From the NCBI RefSeq assembly GCF_010667645.1, contig NZ_WHZV01000006.1, positions 1 through 64,000 on the forward strand: a DNA stretch of 64,000 bases. Reading direction: 5' to 3'. Below are positions 53,104 to 61,825 of this stretch, in pieces. Each line of letters starts with the position of its first letter. Positions within the stretch are counted from its first letter, which is position 1. The notes below the pieces were generated by a model. The model was given only the letters and a program-made list of their open reading frames with translations. It had not been told where the DNA came from and made no database searches. The translations under genes and the position numbers were made by a program. Origin of the DNA: Bifidobacterium platyrrhinorum. GTDB lineage: Bacteria > Actinomycetota > Actinomycetes > Actinomycetales > Bifidobacteriaceae.

Positions 53104-55221
53104 TCACCGCGCGAAGGCGACCCGGAAGGTGCGTGCGACGTATTCGCTTGCGGGGACGGTGACGTGCAGCGTGCCTGTCGTCGCGTCCCAGCGGGATGCC
53201 CATTCCGGCAGCCCGTCGCGGACCGGGTACAGCGTGGTCACCTCGGCCGCGCGTCCGGCGGCCTCCGGCACGACGAGTTCCACTTCGCGGCCGGCGCAGT
53301 TGCGCGACCAGACGCTGATGAGCGCGGTGTCGTCGGCGCGCAGGCCCGTGCTGACGACGTCGTCGGTCCAGCCGGCCAGTCCGAGCGGCCAGAACGGCAC
53401 GGACCGGGTGATGACCGGGCGGACGACGTTCTTGTACGCCTCGACCGCGTCCTCGACGAGCACCATCTGGCGGTCGGAGAACCGGTTGACGTAACCGGAC
53501 AGGAAGAAGCGGCCCAGCAGCGAGTTGGTGATGGCGAACGTGAACTCCTCGTCGTTCATCGACCGTTCCGGGTACGCCCAGTTGCCGGCCTGCTCGGGAA
53601 GCATGCTCATCGGGGCGGCGGCCGTGATCACCGGGTACAGGCGGAAGTCCTGCTGGTCGGAGGTGGACAGCAGCTGGAAGTTCGAGGACTGCGCGAAGTC
53701 GGTGCGCATGCCGCCGGACGAGCAGTTCTCGAGGATGAGGCCGGGGTGGCGGCGGTACAGGCCCTTGATCCACTCCGTGTAGGCGCGGTTGTGGCCGAGC
53801 AGGCCGTCGCCGGCGCTGTCCGCGTCGCGGGTGGTGCCGGGGCCGGGCATCACGTTGTAGTCGAACTTGAAGTAGCCCACGCCGAACTCGTCGATGAGAC
53901 GGTCGACGATGGCGTTCATGTGGTCGATGACGATCGGGTTGCGGAAGTCGAGCAGGTAGCGCTGCTGCTCGACCACGCGCTGGCCGTGGTTGAGGAAGAA
54001 CGCCTCGTCGGGGAGCTGCTCGGCGACGGGGCTTTCTACGCCCACGACCTCGGGTTCGAGCCACAGGCCGGGGACCATGCCGTTGGCGTGGATCGCGTCG
54101 ATGACCTCGCCGAGGCCGTTGGGGAAGCGCACGGTGGACGGCTTCCATTCGCCGACGGACGGCCACCAGTAGCCGGTGTCGTCGTACCAGCCGGCGTCCA
54201 CGCAGAAGATCTCGGCGCCGGCCTCGGCGGCGCGCGGGATGAGCGGCAGCAGCTTGTCGGTGGTGGGATCGCCGTTGAGGGTGTTCATGTAGTCGTTGAA
54301 CACCACCTTGTTGGTCACGATGTCGTCGTCGGGGTTGTGCATGGCGCGACGGTACGCGGTGAGTTCGGCGATCGCGTCGTCGAAGTCCTTGCCGAGCACG
54401 GCGGAGGCGGGGACGGTGGTGAACGTCTCACCCTTGTCGAGGCTGACGGTCCAGCCGTGGTCGCGGTAGTCGGGGCCGGACAGCGCGAAGTAGCCGTCGG
54501 CGTTGTCCTCGCCGGCCTCCCAGCGCCAGGCGCCGTTGTGCTCGACCTGGAACGCCCACGCGAGACCGCCACGAACGTTCCTGAGCACGCCGATGGGCAG
54601 CGCGGTGCCGGTGGAGAAGGTGCCTTCGGAGATCACCTCATGGGTGCCCTGCGGGTCGCGGCCCACCATCTGCTGGTTGAGGAACGGGCACAGTTCGCGC
54701 ATCGGCGTCTCATGCCAGCGGCCCTCGCCGAGCCAATCGGTGTCGCACTGCAGCAGGTTCCAGCCGTCGAAGTCGGTGCCGCCGTCCGGGTCGCGTGTGC
54801 CGAACGACGCCGCGAACGAGGTCGCCGATTCCAGCACCAGCGGGGTGTCCGCGGTGTTGGCGATGGTCACCGTGGTCCGGAACATGCGGCATCCGCGCGG
54901 CAGCAGGAAGTGCGCGGTGGCGGTGAAGCCGTATTCGTCGGATGCCATGACGATGTCGAGTTCGTCGCCGAGGTCGGTGCTCGTGGCGTTGGAGGAGCGG
55001 TAGCGCAGCGACTGGCCGAGCGAGGTCTGGGTGAGGCGGTGGTTGCAGATCCAGTGGCCGGTGCCGCGGCCGGCGGCGAGCACCTCGACGAACGGCTGCT
55101 CGTGCGGGAATGCGACGGCACCGTTGCGGTCCTCGATGCCATTGATCACCACGGGTTTGTCGTCGGCGTACGCGAATCGCAATGTCACCGCGTCATTGCC
55201 CCATGTAAACGTTCCGGCCAT
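53104..55221 (-). CDS. GH36 alpha-galactosidase
   Basis: A 705-residue cytoplasmic glycosidase. The GH36 nucleophile is Asp454 in YFKFDYN, and the acid/base is Asp508 in ENCSSGGMRTDFA. The N-terminal beta-supersandwich occupies about residues 1-310; GLWLEPEVVG near 410 and the Greek-key C terminus are normal. It removes alpha-1,6-galactose from raffinose-family or similar oligosaccharides. ATG 55221 is preferred because AAAGGG lies upstream. It is the first gene of the operon GH36-binding protein-permease-permease, with LacI-type sites upstream at 55271 and 55400. The presence of GH31 alpha-xylosidase suggests a mixed substrate such as a galactosylated xyloglucan fragment. Confidence 0.94.
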   Translation of the reverse strand: MAGTFTWGNDAVTLRFAYADDKPVVINGIEDRNGAVAFPHEQPFVEVLAAGRGTGHWICNHRLTQTSLGQSLRYRSSNATSTDLGDELDIVMASDEYGFTATAHFLLPRGCRMFRTTVTIANTADTPLVLESATSFAASFGTRDPDGGTDFDGWNLLQCDTDWLGEGRWHETPMRELCPFLNQQMVGRDPQGTHEVISEGTFSTGTALPIGVLRNVRGGLAWAFQVEHNGAWRWEAGEDNADGYFALSGPDYRDHGWTVSLDKGETFTTVPASAVLGKDFDDAIAELTAYRRAMHNPDDDIVTNKVVFNDYMNTLNGDPTTDKLLPLIPRAAEAGAEIFCVDAGWYDDTGYWWPSVGEWKPSTVRFPNGLGEVIDAIHANGMVPGLWLEPEVVGVESPVAEQLPDEAFFLNHGQRVVEQQRYLLDFRNPIVIDHMNAIVDRLIDEFGVGYFKFDYNVMPGPGTTRDADSAGDGLLGHNRAYTEWIKGLYRRHPGLILENCSSGGMRTDFAQSSNFQLLSTSDQQDFRLYPVITAAAPMSMLPEQAGNWAYPERSMNDEEFTFAITNSLLGRFFLSGYVNRFSDRQMVLVEDAVEAYKNVVRPVITRSVPFWPLGLAGWTDDVVSTGLRADDTALISVWSRNCAGREVELVVPEAAGRAAEVTTLYPVRDGLPEWASRWDATTGTLHVTVPASEYVARTFRVAFAR

Positions 55222-55270
55222 CGTTGCCCATCCCTTTCGCAGTTCTGCTGCGGCACGTGAAACCAACATA

Positions 55271-55285
55271 TAAGAACGTTTCTAA
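55271..55285 (-). promoter_or_regulatory. LacI-type operator before the GH36 operon
   Basis: TAAGAACGTTTCTAA contains the AACGTT core and an approximate dyad (five of seven pairs). It lies 50 bp before the GH36 start codon. Confidence 0.55.
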
Positions 55286-55399
55286 TTTCATTGCACATGC
55301 AAACACTTCAACGTGTGTTTATATGCGTAAGAAACCCTTATATTTCAGTACTTCAGCGTACCTTTTCCGTCTTTGTTTATGACTCTCATCATAAACTGG

Positions 55400-55411
55400 T
55401 AACGTTTCGAA
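55400..55411 (-). promoter_or_regulatory. Second AACGTT-core site before the GH36 operon
   Basis: TAACGTTTCGAA shares the AACGTT core with the sites at 49674 and 55271. It lies 179 bp upstream of the GH36 start. Confidence 0.4.
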
Positions 55412-55499
55412 TTCAAGTTGGCGACCAATGTCGTTTCTGCATCGAGCGGCATAAGGCGCGTCATCACTGGCGACACGCCGAGGCCACGGTCCGGAGACG

Positions 55500-55800
55500 G
55501 ACGGGCGATTCATCCACCAAGGCGTCGTCGTCATTCATTCACCAAGGCGTCGTCGTCCGAGACGGCAACGGCATCGAGGGAACCAACGGACACGGCAATC
55601 GAAACAGCGGCGACGAATCCGTCGGAGAGGCCAATGGAGAAGCCAACGGAGAGACCGACAAGCGGAGTGAATCCCGACGACTCATCGGACGATCACACCG
55701 AGATGACCCCGGGATGACCGGACGATCCGTCGGGACCCCCACCCGGACCGGCCCCCACCCGGACATGAATTCCACCGGCCCCCACCCGGACATAAATCCG
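55500..55800. repeat. Intergenic direct repeats before dps
   Basis: Two near-identical copies of a 25-base CACCAAGGCGTCGTCGTC-containing unit lie at 55505-55560. Three copies of CCCCCACCCGGAC lie at 55736-55748, 55752-55764 and 55779-55791, the last two inside a longer unit with GACATRAAT. No gene is supported in 55412-55942. Confidence 0.6.
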
Positions 55801-55942
55801 TCCGAGAGGGGTATGCCATCAACGGTGTGACACTTCTCACCTTTCCCGGACCGCCGTCTCGGCCCGGAGCGAAGCCGGGGAACGTAGACTTGGAGGATAG
55901 GTTCCTTACGGGAGATTCCCACAAGGACAGGAAGGAACACCA

Positions 55943-56422
55943 ATGACCCTTGCATTCATCGTCCCGGGCCTCGACGAAGCGACCTCGGAGAAGGCCATCG
56001 CCATTCTGCAGAACCGTCTCAGCCAGGAGCAGGAGGCCGCGCTCGTCCTCAAGCACGCGCACTGGAACGTGACCGGCCCGAACTTCATCGCCGTGCACGA
56101 GATGCTCGACCCGCAGGTCGAGGTCGTGCTCGCGCAGGCGGACGAGACCGCCGAGCGCATCGCCACGCTGGGCGGCACCCCGGACGGCCGCGCCGACGCG
56201 ATTACCCGCAACCGCACGTGGAAGCCGTTCGACCTCGAGGGCCGCGCCGGCACCGAAGCCTACCTGCAGGCGCTCATCGAGTACTACGACGCGTTCATCG
56301 CCGACGACCGCAAGGCCATCGCCGAGCTGGACGAACTCGACGTGATCAGCTCCAACATCATCCAGGACCACGTCCAGGAACTCGAGAAGTTCCAGTGGTT
56401 CATGCGCTCCCACCTCGCGTGA
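55943..56422 (+). CDS. dps: Dps-family ferritin-like DNA-protection protein
   Basis: A 159-residue protein that forms 12-subunit shells, oxidises and stores iron and protects DNA from oxidative damage. The inter-subunit ferroxidase ligands are all present: His40, His52, Asp56, Asp67 and Glu71, in HWNVTG, FIAVHEMLD and ADETAER, with the same spacing as E. coli Dps. The start has GGAAGGA eight bases upstream. There is no basic N-terminal extension, so direct DNA binding may be weak. It is a single gene, immediately followed by palindrome array D. Confidence 0.95.
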   Translation: MTLAFIVPGLDEATSEKAIAILQNRLSQEQEAALVLKHAHWNVTGPNFIAVHEMLDPQVEVVLAQADETAERIATLGGTPDGRADAITRNRTWKPFDLEGRAGTEAYLQALIEYYDAFIADDRKAIAELDELDVISSNIIQDHVQELEKFQWFMRSHLA

Positions 56423-56437
56423 GGCGACACGGCCACG

Positions 56438-56610
56438 AGCGGCGGATTCTACGGAGAACATCCCATTGCTCCGTATTTTCCGCCGCTTATTCGTTCCCAG
56501 CGGCGGAAATTACGGAAATCCACCCTATGCTCCGTAATGTCCGCCGCTGAGCATACGTAAGCGTCCGTTGTTACGGAGCAATGGGCTCATCTCCGTAACA
56601 ACGGACGCTT
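56438..56610. repeat. Palindrome array D (three units)
   Basis: Units at 56438-56487, 56499-56548 and 56559-56610. The third has a perfect 20-bp stem (AAGCGTCCGTTGTTACGGAG with its complement at 56591-56610) and a 12-base loop, CAATGGGCTCAT; its outer arm differs from the other units yet remains fully paired. The first loop contains CCCATTG, the exact complement of CAATGGG in the third. The array starts 15 bases after the dps stop. Confidence 0.9.
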
Positions 56611-57325
56611 GATCCGCATGACGTCACCGTTGCAACACCGCCCACGATTCCCCGACACGGAAAACCGCGTCCTCCCGAAAAACCATCGAATCCGGAGCGA
56701 TCCGACCCGACAATCGGGTGCGGTTCGCCCTCTCCACGGGAGACGAGGCCGGCGTGACCGGCGACGGCGCAACCGACGCAGACGAGACGACACGCTAGAC
56801 CACAGTTTGCGGGACACCCCAATGCCGCGACCACCTGATCAGGCCCGTTGAGTCCGGCACCGCGCCGCCCCCATGCCTCAACGAGGCCCGCACCGCGACT
56901 CATACCGCCGGCACCCCCCGGAACCGCATCCTTGCAGCTCAACAAGATCCACTTCCCGAACGCCGACGCCACGCCGCGCCACCCCATCATTCCCCGGAAC
57001 CGTATCCCTCAATACGAAGTCGGCGGGTTTTCGGGTTGGGGGAGATCCCGATTTGCCCCTCGACGCATGTCAATCGATTGATATGCGGTGAGTGGCGAAG
57101 ACCCTCGTCACAGCAACGTTGGAAAATGGCCGATTCACCATTTCATCACATCACCACCACGCGGAGGCTCGCTGCACACAACAACAAAACCAGCCGAATC
57201 GCGGTTGTGTGCAGCGACGAATCGCGCACCCACCCGCAAAACGACGGAACCCGCCCCCACAAGGAGGACGGGTTCCATGGCACGGATGGCGCGAAAGGCA
57301 CAGGGGACGAACCCCGGCCGCGGTC
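56611..57325. other. Long gap without a gene, containing two hairpins
   Basis: No coding region is supported in these 715 bp. A 14-bp inverted repeat with core CTGCACACAAC / GTTGTGTGCAG lies at 57169-57182 and 57204-57217. A hairpin GGAACCCG (57246-57253) with CGGGTTCC (57269-57276), followed on the minus strand by CGTCGTTTTG, is a likely terminator of the peptide-binding-protein gene that ends at 57326. Confidence 0.6.
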
Positions 57326-58981
57326 CTACTCCTTCACCAGGTTCTGGTACTCGGGCAGGCCCATGTAGTTGAACTTCACGTTCTCGACGCCCTTGGACGC
57401 GCCCGCGGAGACGTTGCCGTACCACAGCGGGATCACCGGCAGGTCCTTGAGCAGCTGCTCCTCGGCCTGATGGTAGTACTTCACCGAGCCGTCGAGCGTG
57501 GTCTGCCTCGCGGCCTCGTCGATCAGCGCGTCGAACCCGGAGCTCTTGTAGTCGCCGTTGTTGAGCCCCTTGCCGTCGGCGAAGGAGGAGTCGTACGCCT
57601 GCACCAGATAGCCCTCGGGATGCGGGTAGTCGGATTGCAGTCCCTGCGTGAACGCGGCGTCGATGGTGCGGTCGCGCACGGCGCCGGAGAAGTCCTTCTG
57701 CGTGGGGAACGGATACGATTTCGCATCGATGCCGATCGCGTTCCTGATCGAGTTGACGATCGCGTCCACCCACTGCTTCGAGCCGGAATCGGCGGCGTAG
57801 GCGAGGCGGAAGGTGCCGTCCCACGGTGAGATCGCGTCGGCCTTCGCCCACAGCTCCTTCGCCTTCGCGGCGTCGTAGGAGAGCACGTCGGAACCGGCGA
57901 GCGACTTCGAGTAACCGGCGATGGCGGGTGCGGTGAAGTCGGTGGCGACGGTGGCGGTGCCGCGCAGCACCTTGTCGACGATGCGGTCGCGGTTCACCGC
58001 GTACGAGATCGCGGCGCGGCGCAGACGGCCCTCCTCGCCGGTGAAGTGCTTGAGGTTCGAGGGGATCGTGAACGCCTTGAATCCGGGGCCGGCCTTGGAG
58101 AACGACTGGATCGAGCTTTCGTTCCTGTACGTGGCGAGCGCGCTGGACGGGATCGTGTCGAGCACGTCGAGGTTGCCGGCGGTGAGGTCGGCGTACGCGG
58201 ATTCGAGGTTCGTGTACAGCTTGAACGTCACGCCGCCGTTCTGCGCCTTGCGCGGGCCGGTGTACTTCGGGTTCGGCGTGAGCCTGATCTCGCCGTCGTG
58301 CCTCCACGACTCGAACCGGTACGGTCCGTTGCCGACCGGCTTCTCGCCGAACGCCTTGATGTCCTTGTACGCGCTGGAAGGCAGCGGCAGGAACGCCACG
58401 TCGCCCACCTTGTAGTCGAACGACGAGTCGGGCGCGGCGAGCGTGACCTGCAGGGTCCGGTCGTCGACGACCTTCAGGCCGGACAGCTGCGCGTTCCGGT
58501 CGCCGTGCTCGTCCTGCAGTTCGTCGTAGCCCTTGATGGTGGAGAAGATCGCGGCGCCCATCTGGCCGTTGGCGGCGTTCGCGGCGAACGACCACGACTT
58601 CGCATACGTTTCGGCGGTGATCTTCTCGCCGTCGGAGAATTCCAGTCCGTCACGCAGCTTGATCGTGTACTGCGAGGCGTCGTCGTTCGGCGTGATCGAT
58701 TCGGCGTCCGCGTAGATGAGCTTGCCGGTGTCGCTGAACGTGACGAGGCCCTCGAACAGCTGCGTCACGACCTTCCAGCCGGCGAGGTCGTTCGTGTCCG
58801 ACGGGACGAGTCCGCTCGCCGGTTCCACGTCGTTGACGACGACCACCTGCTTGCCGTCGGTCTGTTCTACGGTGTTCGCGTTCGTGTCGCCTGTGGTGCC
58901 GCAACCGGACAGCGTCAGTCCGATGCCCAGCACGGCCGCGATGACGGCGGCGATACGCCCGCCCGGATTCCCCTTGCGCAT
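57326..58981 (-). CDS. Peptide/solute-binding lipoprotein (family 5, DppA/OppA type)
   Basis: A 551-residue extracellular lipoprotein. The lipobox is LTLSGC with the lipid cysteine at about residue 27. Family 5 motifs are present: LRDGLEFSDGEKITAETYAKSW, a GNGPYRFESW block, and the C-terminal LPVIPLWYGN. It should bind oligopeptides or similar solutes for an ABC importer, but no permease or ATPase genes are next to it, so it is an orphan binding protein that uses a system elsewhere. The start has AAGGGG seven bases upstream. A terminator-like hairpin lies at 57246-57276. Confidence 0.92.
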   Translation of the reverse strand: MRKGNPGGRIAAVIAAVLGIGLTLSGCGTTGDTNANTVEQTDGKQVVVVNDVEPASGLVPSDTNDLAGWKVVTQLFEGLVTFSDTGKLIYADAESITPNDDASQYTIKLRDGLEFSDGEKITAETYAKSWSFAANAANGQMGAAIFSTIKGYDELQDEHGDRNAQLSGLKVVDDRTLQVTLAAPDSSFDYKVGDVAFLPLPSSAYKDIKAFGEKPVGNGPYRFESWRHDGEIRLTPNPKYTGPRKAQNGGVTFKLYTNLESAYADLTAGNLDVLDTIPSSALATYRNESSIQSFSKAGPGFKAFTIPSNLKHFTGEEGRLRRAAISYAVNRDRIVDKVLRGTATVATDFTAPAIAGYSKSLAGSDVLSYDAAKAKELWAKADAISPWDGTFRLAYAADSGSKQWVDAIVNSIRNAIGIDAKSYPFPTQKDFSGAVRDRTIDAAFTQGLQSDYPHPEGYLVQAYDSSFADGKGLNNGDYKSSGFDALIDEAARQTTLDGSVKYYHQAEEQLLKDLPVIPLWYGNVSAGASKGVENVKFNYMGLPEYQNLVKE

Positions 58982-59150
58982 ATGTTCCCCTTATGTCGTG
59001 TTCCCTCATGCCGAGGATGCGCCGGCGACTCCCATACCACCCGGCCACCGGCGCATATCTCGATTCGATGCGTGCATCGACGCATATCACTGTATGGGCA
59101 CGCCGGACATTATGCCGCGGGCGGCACCCTCGGAAGGGAACGGGAGGGGA

Positions 59151-59867
59151 TCAGAGCACCACGCGACGGTTGAGTTCGCGGCGCAGCTCCCGCCATCGCG
59201 GCAGGTAGGAGTCCATGCGCGCCTGGAACCTCGGCCCGTGGCCGTGTTCCCACAGGTGCGTCATCTCGTGTACGAGCACGTATTCGAGGAACCGCGGCTC
59301 CATGAGCCCGAGTTGGAGGTTGAGCCTGATGCGCCCGGTCTTCGGCGTGCACGACCCCCATCGCGAGGTCATGAGACGCAACGTGATGTGCGTGGGACGA
59401 CGGCCGACAATCGGCCCCCATTTGTCGAGCAGGGCGGGCAGCGCCGCCTCGATCGCGTCGGAGGCCCGCCGCTTGCGCTCGTCGGTCCAGATCCGCGTGC
59501 GGTCGAAGTCGGGGGAGGGGACGTTCGCGTCGCCCGACGGGTTTCCCGCCGCACCGGCGTCGTTCGCCACGGCCTCCGCGGCGCGATGGCGCGCCTCGGC
59601 CATGCGCCGCCGTTGCGCGAGGATCCATTCCCGGCGTTCGCGCACCATGTCCTCGATGCGGCGCTCCGCCATCCGCGGCGGCGCGGACACCTCGACGTCG
59701 CCGAGCGGCGGTTTGACGCGCAGATACATGTTCCTGATGCGTTTGCGCACGACCCTCACCTCGATGCCGTCCACCTCGACGACGCGCGCGGATACGACGG
59801 CATGCGCACCCCGGTTCACGGGATTGGCGCGGGGCGACGGCGAACGACGATAGGGCATACCCGTCAT
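59151..59867 (-). CDS. YgjP/WLM-like zinc metalloprotease (M48-related)
   Basis: A 238-residue protein with the zinc-protease motif HEMTHLWEHGHGPRF (HExxH plus a third histidine) near the C terminus, and the preceding block RWGSCTPKTGRIRLNLQLGLMEP, both typical of the YgjP (DUF45) family. The N-terminal part VVRKRIRNMYLRVKPPLGDVEVSAP is also characteristic. Family function is not established; it is often near restriction or DNA-repair genes, but none is here. The start is uncertain; ATG 59867 or 59858 fit. The open frame extends further upstream only because it runs antisense through tRNA-Ile. Confidence 0.88.
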   Translation of the reverse strand: MTGMPYRRSPSPRANPVNRGAHAVVSARVVEVDGIEVRVVRKRIRNMYLRVKPPLGDVEVSAPPRMAERRIEDMVRERREWILAQRRRMAEARHRAAEAVANDAGAAGNPSGDANVPSPDFDRTRIWTDERKRRASDAIEAALPALLDKWGPIVGRRPTHITLRLMTSRWGSCTPKTGRIRLNLQLGLMEPRFLEYVLVHEMTHLWEHGHGPRFQARMDSYLPRWRELRRELNRRVVL

Positions 59868-59975
59868 TGTGCCGCGGCGCCAGACAACGCGACACGCCGA
59901 TGGGCTCTCTTCTTTGACAGGTCGCGATTCGCATGTATTATATCTACTCGTTGCGCTTTTGAAGCGCGATGGATC

Positions 59976-60049
59976 GGGCCCGTAGCTCAGGTGGTTAGAG
60001 CGCATCCCTGATAAGGATGAGGTCGGAGGTTCAAGTCCTCCCGGGCCCA
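59976..60049 (+). tRNA. tRNA-Ile (anticodon GAT)
   Basis: A 74-base tRNA. The acceptor arm GGGCCCG pairs with CGGGCCC, the anticodon loop reads CTGATAA (GAT), and the T arm GGAGGTTCAAGTCCTCC is intact. CCA is not encoded. Confidence 0.97.
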
Positions 60050-60051
60050 CG

Positions 60052-60089
60052 GAAAAATCTGGCGGCCATGTTTGAGCCGCTATTTTTCT
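60052..60089 (+). terminator. Hairpin with U tract after tRNA-Ile
   Basis: AAAAAT...GCGGC (60053-60066) pairs with GCCGC...ATTTTT (60076-60087). It separates tRNA-Ile from tRNA-Ala. Confidence 0.6.
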
Positions 60090-60123
60090 ATCCAGAACCA
60101 AATAGCATCATCTCCGATGATTC

Positions 60124-60196
60124 GGGGCATTGGCGCAGCTGGTAGCGCATCTGCTTTGCAAGCAGAGGGTCACCGGTTCGAACCCGGTATGCTCCA
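60124..60196 (+). tRNA. tRNA-Ala (anticodon TGC), integration target
   Basis: A 73-base tRNA: acceptor GGGGCAT with ATGCTCC, anticodon loop TTTGCAA (TGC), T arm CCGGTTCGAACCCGG. An integrase gene begins 98 bases after its 3' end in the same orientation, the usual layout of a tRNA-targeting integrative element. The 3' half of the tRNA is therefore probably the left attachment site; the matching right copy would lie outside this window. Confidence 0.96.
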
Positions 60197-60206
60197 CAAC
60201 ACAACA

Positions 60207-60247
60207 AGAAACCCCGGAATCGCAAGGTTCCGGGGTTTCTTTTTTGC
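60207..60247 (+). terminator. Rho-independent terminator after tRNA-Ala
   Basis: AGAAACCCCGGAA (60207-60219) pairs with TTCCGGGGTTTCT (60228-60240), followed by TTTTTT. It isolates the integrase gene from the tRNA transcript. Confidence 0.9.
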
Positions 60248-60294
60248 TGTTCATAGGGTCGTTGGTAGGGTCGTTTTCTGCTACGATTTGAGGC

Positions 60295-61572
60295 ATGGCA
60301 AAGCAACGTGGCATGAAGGGTCTGGGCACCGTCTACCAGACGAAGAACAACGGCAAGGACGTGTGGTGCGCGGCGATGACGCTGACGGTGGACGGGAAGC
60401 AGAGGAAGATCCGCGGGTATGGGGACACGCCCGTGAAGGCCATGGAGCGGAGGGCCGAGAATCTGTCCCGGCTGGTCAGCCGGGGATTGGAGCGGCCGCA
60501 GACCCCGACGATGGACGAGTTCACGGCGCGGTACCTCGGCCACTATTCGGAGGCGGAGATCCGGGAGCATTCGAAGCGCAAGAAGAAGGAGACGTTCAAT
60601 CACTGGATCCTGCCAGCGATGGGCAAGAAGCGTGTCGGCGACGTCACTGACGCGGACGCGGTGCGGGTCATCGAGGCTTGCCCGTATCCGAGCGTGAGGG
60701 TCGCGATACACAAGGAGCTGACGGCGATCTTCACCTACGCCGTCGATACGAAGGTGCTGGGGCACAGCCCGATGGCGTTGGTCAAGAAGCCCAAGTACGT
60801 TCCGGAGCGCAGGGAGCTGGTGGAGAGGACTGCGGACGCGCATCTGGAGCTGGTCGGCGGTCTGCTGGACTGGCTGGAAAGGCCGGAGTGCCCGTACCAC
60901 GACGACTACCCGCGCGTGCTGATGATGATGCTGGGTCTGCGCAGCGCCGAGCTGCTGGGATTGGAATGGTCGTGCTTCACGAACCTGCGGGCGAGGAAAG
61001 GCCAGCCGGCCACCGTGGAGATCCGTCAGGTGCTGGAGCGTCACGACCCGAAGACAAGCGGGCTGAGCGGCTGGTACCTGAGGCCGGGCGCGAAGAGCGA
61101 CGCCGGTCATCGGACGATACCCCTGCCCGAACGGTGGCGGAAGGCCCTGCTGGGCCTCCAGCTGGATCAGGAGATGCACCGCAACGGTCATCGGCACGGC
61201 GAGTACGTCTGGGAGAGGGATTGCGTGTGGCTGGACGCGAAGGGTCATGTGCTGCGTCCGTCGAAGCACCGCCAGCTTTGGTACGAGCTGCTGGAGGCGT
61301 ACATCAACCAACTGCCCCATCAGATGAACAACGACAAGCCCGTGCTCCGGTTCAGCAGCGAGGAGGAGCGCAAGGCTTGGCGGAAGAGCTGGAACCCGCA
61401 CACGTCCCGAAACCTGTGCGCCACGGCGATGGCTCAGAGCGGCGTCCCCATCGAGACCGCCCAGAAGATCCTCGGCCACTCCTCGAACGTGATGACGGCG
61501 TACTACACCGTCCAGACCCTCGGGATGAAGAGCGAGGCCGTTGAGAGTCTGGCCGGGGCCTTTTCGGTCTGA
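60295..61572 (+). CDS. Tyrosine recombinase (integrase)
   Basis: A 425-residue site-specific recombinase. The catalytic set is complete: Arg216 (LGLRSAELLGLEW), His369 and Arg372 (HTSRNL), His395 (LGHSS) and Tyr404 (YYTVQT). The N-terminal ~60 residues form an arm-binding region with a GTVYQTKNNGKDVWCAAMTL beta-sheet, as in phage/ICE integrases. Next to tRNA-Ala it should integrate and, with an excisionase, excise the element that also encodes the Rep at 61826. It is convergent with rep. Start ATG 60295 is the first in frame; its ribosome site is weak. Confidence 0.95.
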   Translation: MAKQRGMKGLGTVYQTKNNGKDVWCAAMTLTVDGKQRKIRGYGDTPVKAMERRAENLSRLVSRGLERPQTPTMDEFTARYLGHYSEAEIREHSKRKKKETFNHWILPAMGKKRVGDVTDADAVRVIEACPYPSVRVAIHKELTAIFTYAVDTKVLGHSPMALVKKPKYVPERRELVERTADAHLELVGGLLDWLERPECPYHDDYPRVLMMMLGLRSAELLGLEWSCFTNLRARKGQPATVEIRQVLERHDPKTSGLSGWYLRPGAKSDAGHRTIPLPERWRKALLGLQLDQEMHRNGHRHGEYVWERDCVWLDAKGHVLRPSKHRQLWYELLEAYINQLPHQMNNDKPVLRFSSEEERKAWRKSWNPHTSRNLCATAMAQSGVPIETAQKILGHSSNVMTAYYTVQTLGMKSEAVESLAGAFSV

Positions 61573-61825
61573 TCCCGTCGTGGTACGAGCGCGGTACGCG
61601 ACGCAACCCCGCACCGCGCCGCTCCGTCACGTCGGCACGTCGGGGCACCGGGCCGGGGGCAACGCGCGTCCGGCACGTTCCCGAGCGCTACGCCTTGCAA
61701 GCGGCGGCTCCGCGTCGGGGCACCGGACGGCGCGTCACACCACCGGCCTGTCACATCCCGGCACCGAGGCACCGGGCGGCGGGCACTTTCGCACGGCGTA
61801 CCGCTACGGCCCGTACCACGGGGTT

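Noticed and set aside
55253..55268. Second parS-like site (CACGTGAAAC half)
   Set aside because: Only one half matches; the left half (GCGG) does not fit the consensus.
59868..60101. N-terminal extension of the metalloprotease reading GPGGLEPPTSSL-like sequence
   Set aside because: This is the antisense of tRNA-Ile, a well-known spurious translation; the real gene begins after it.
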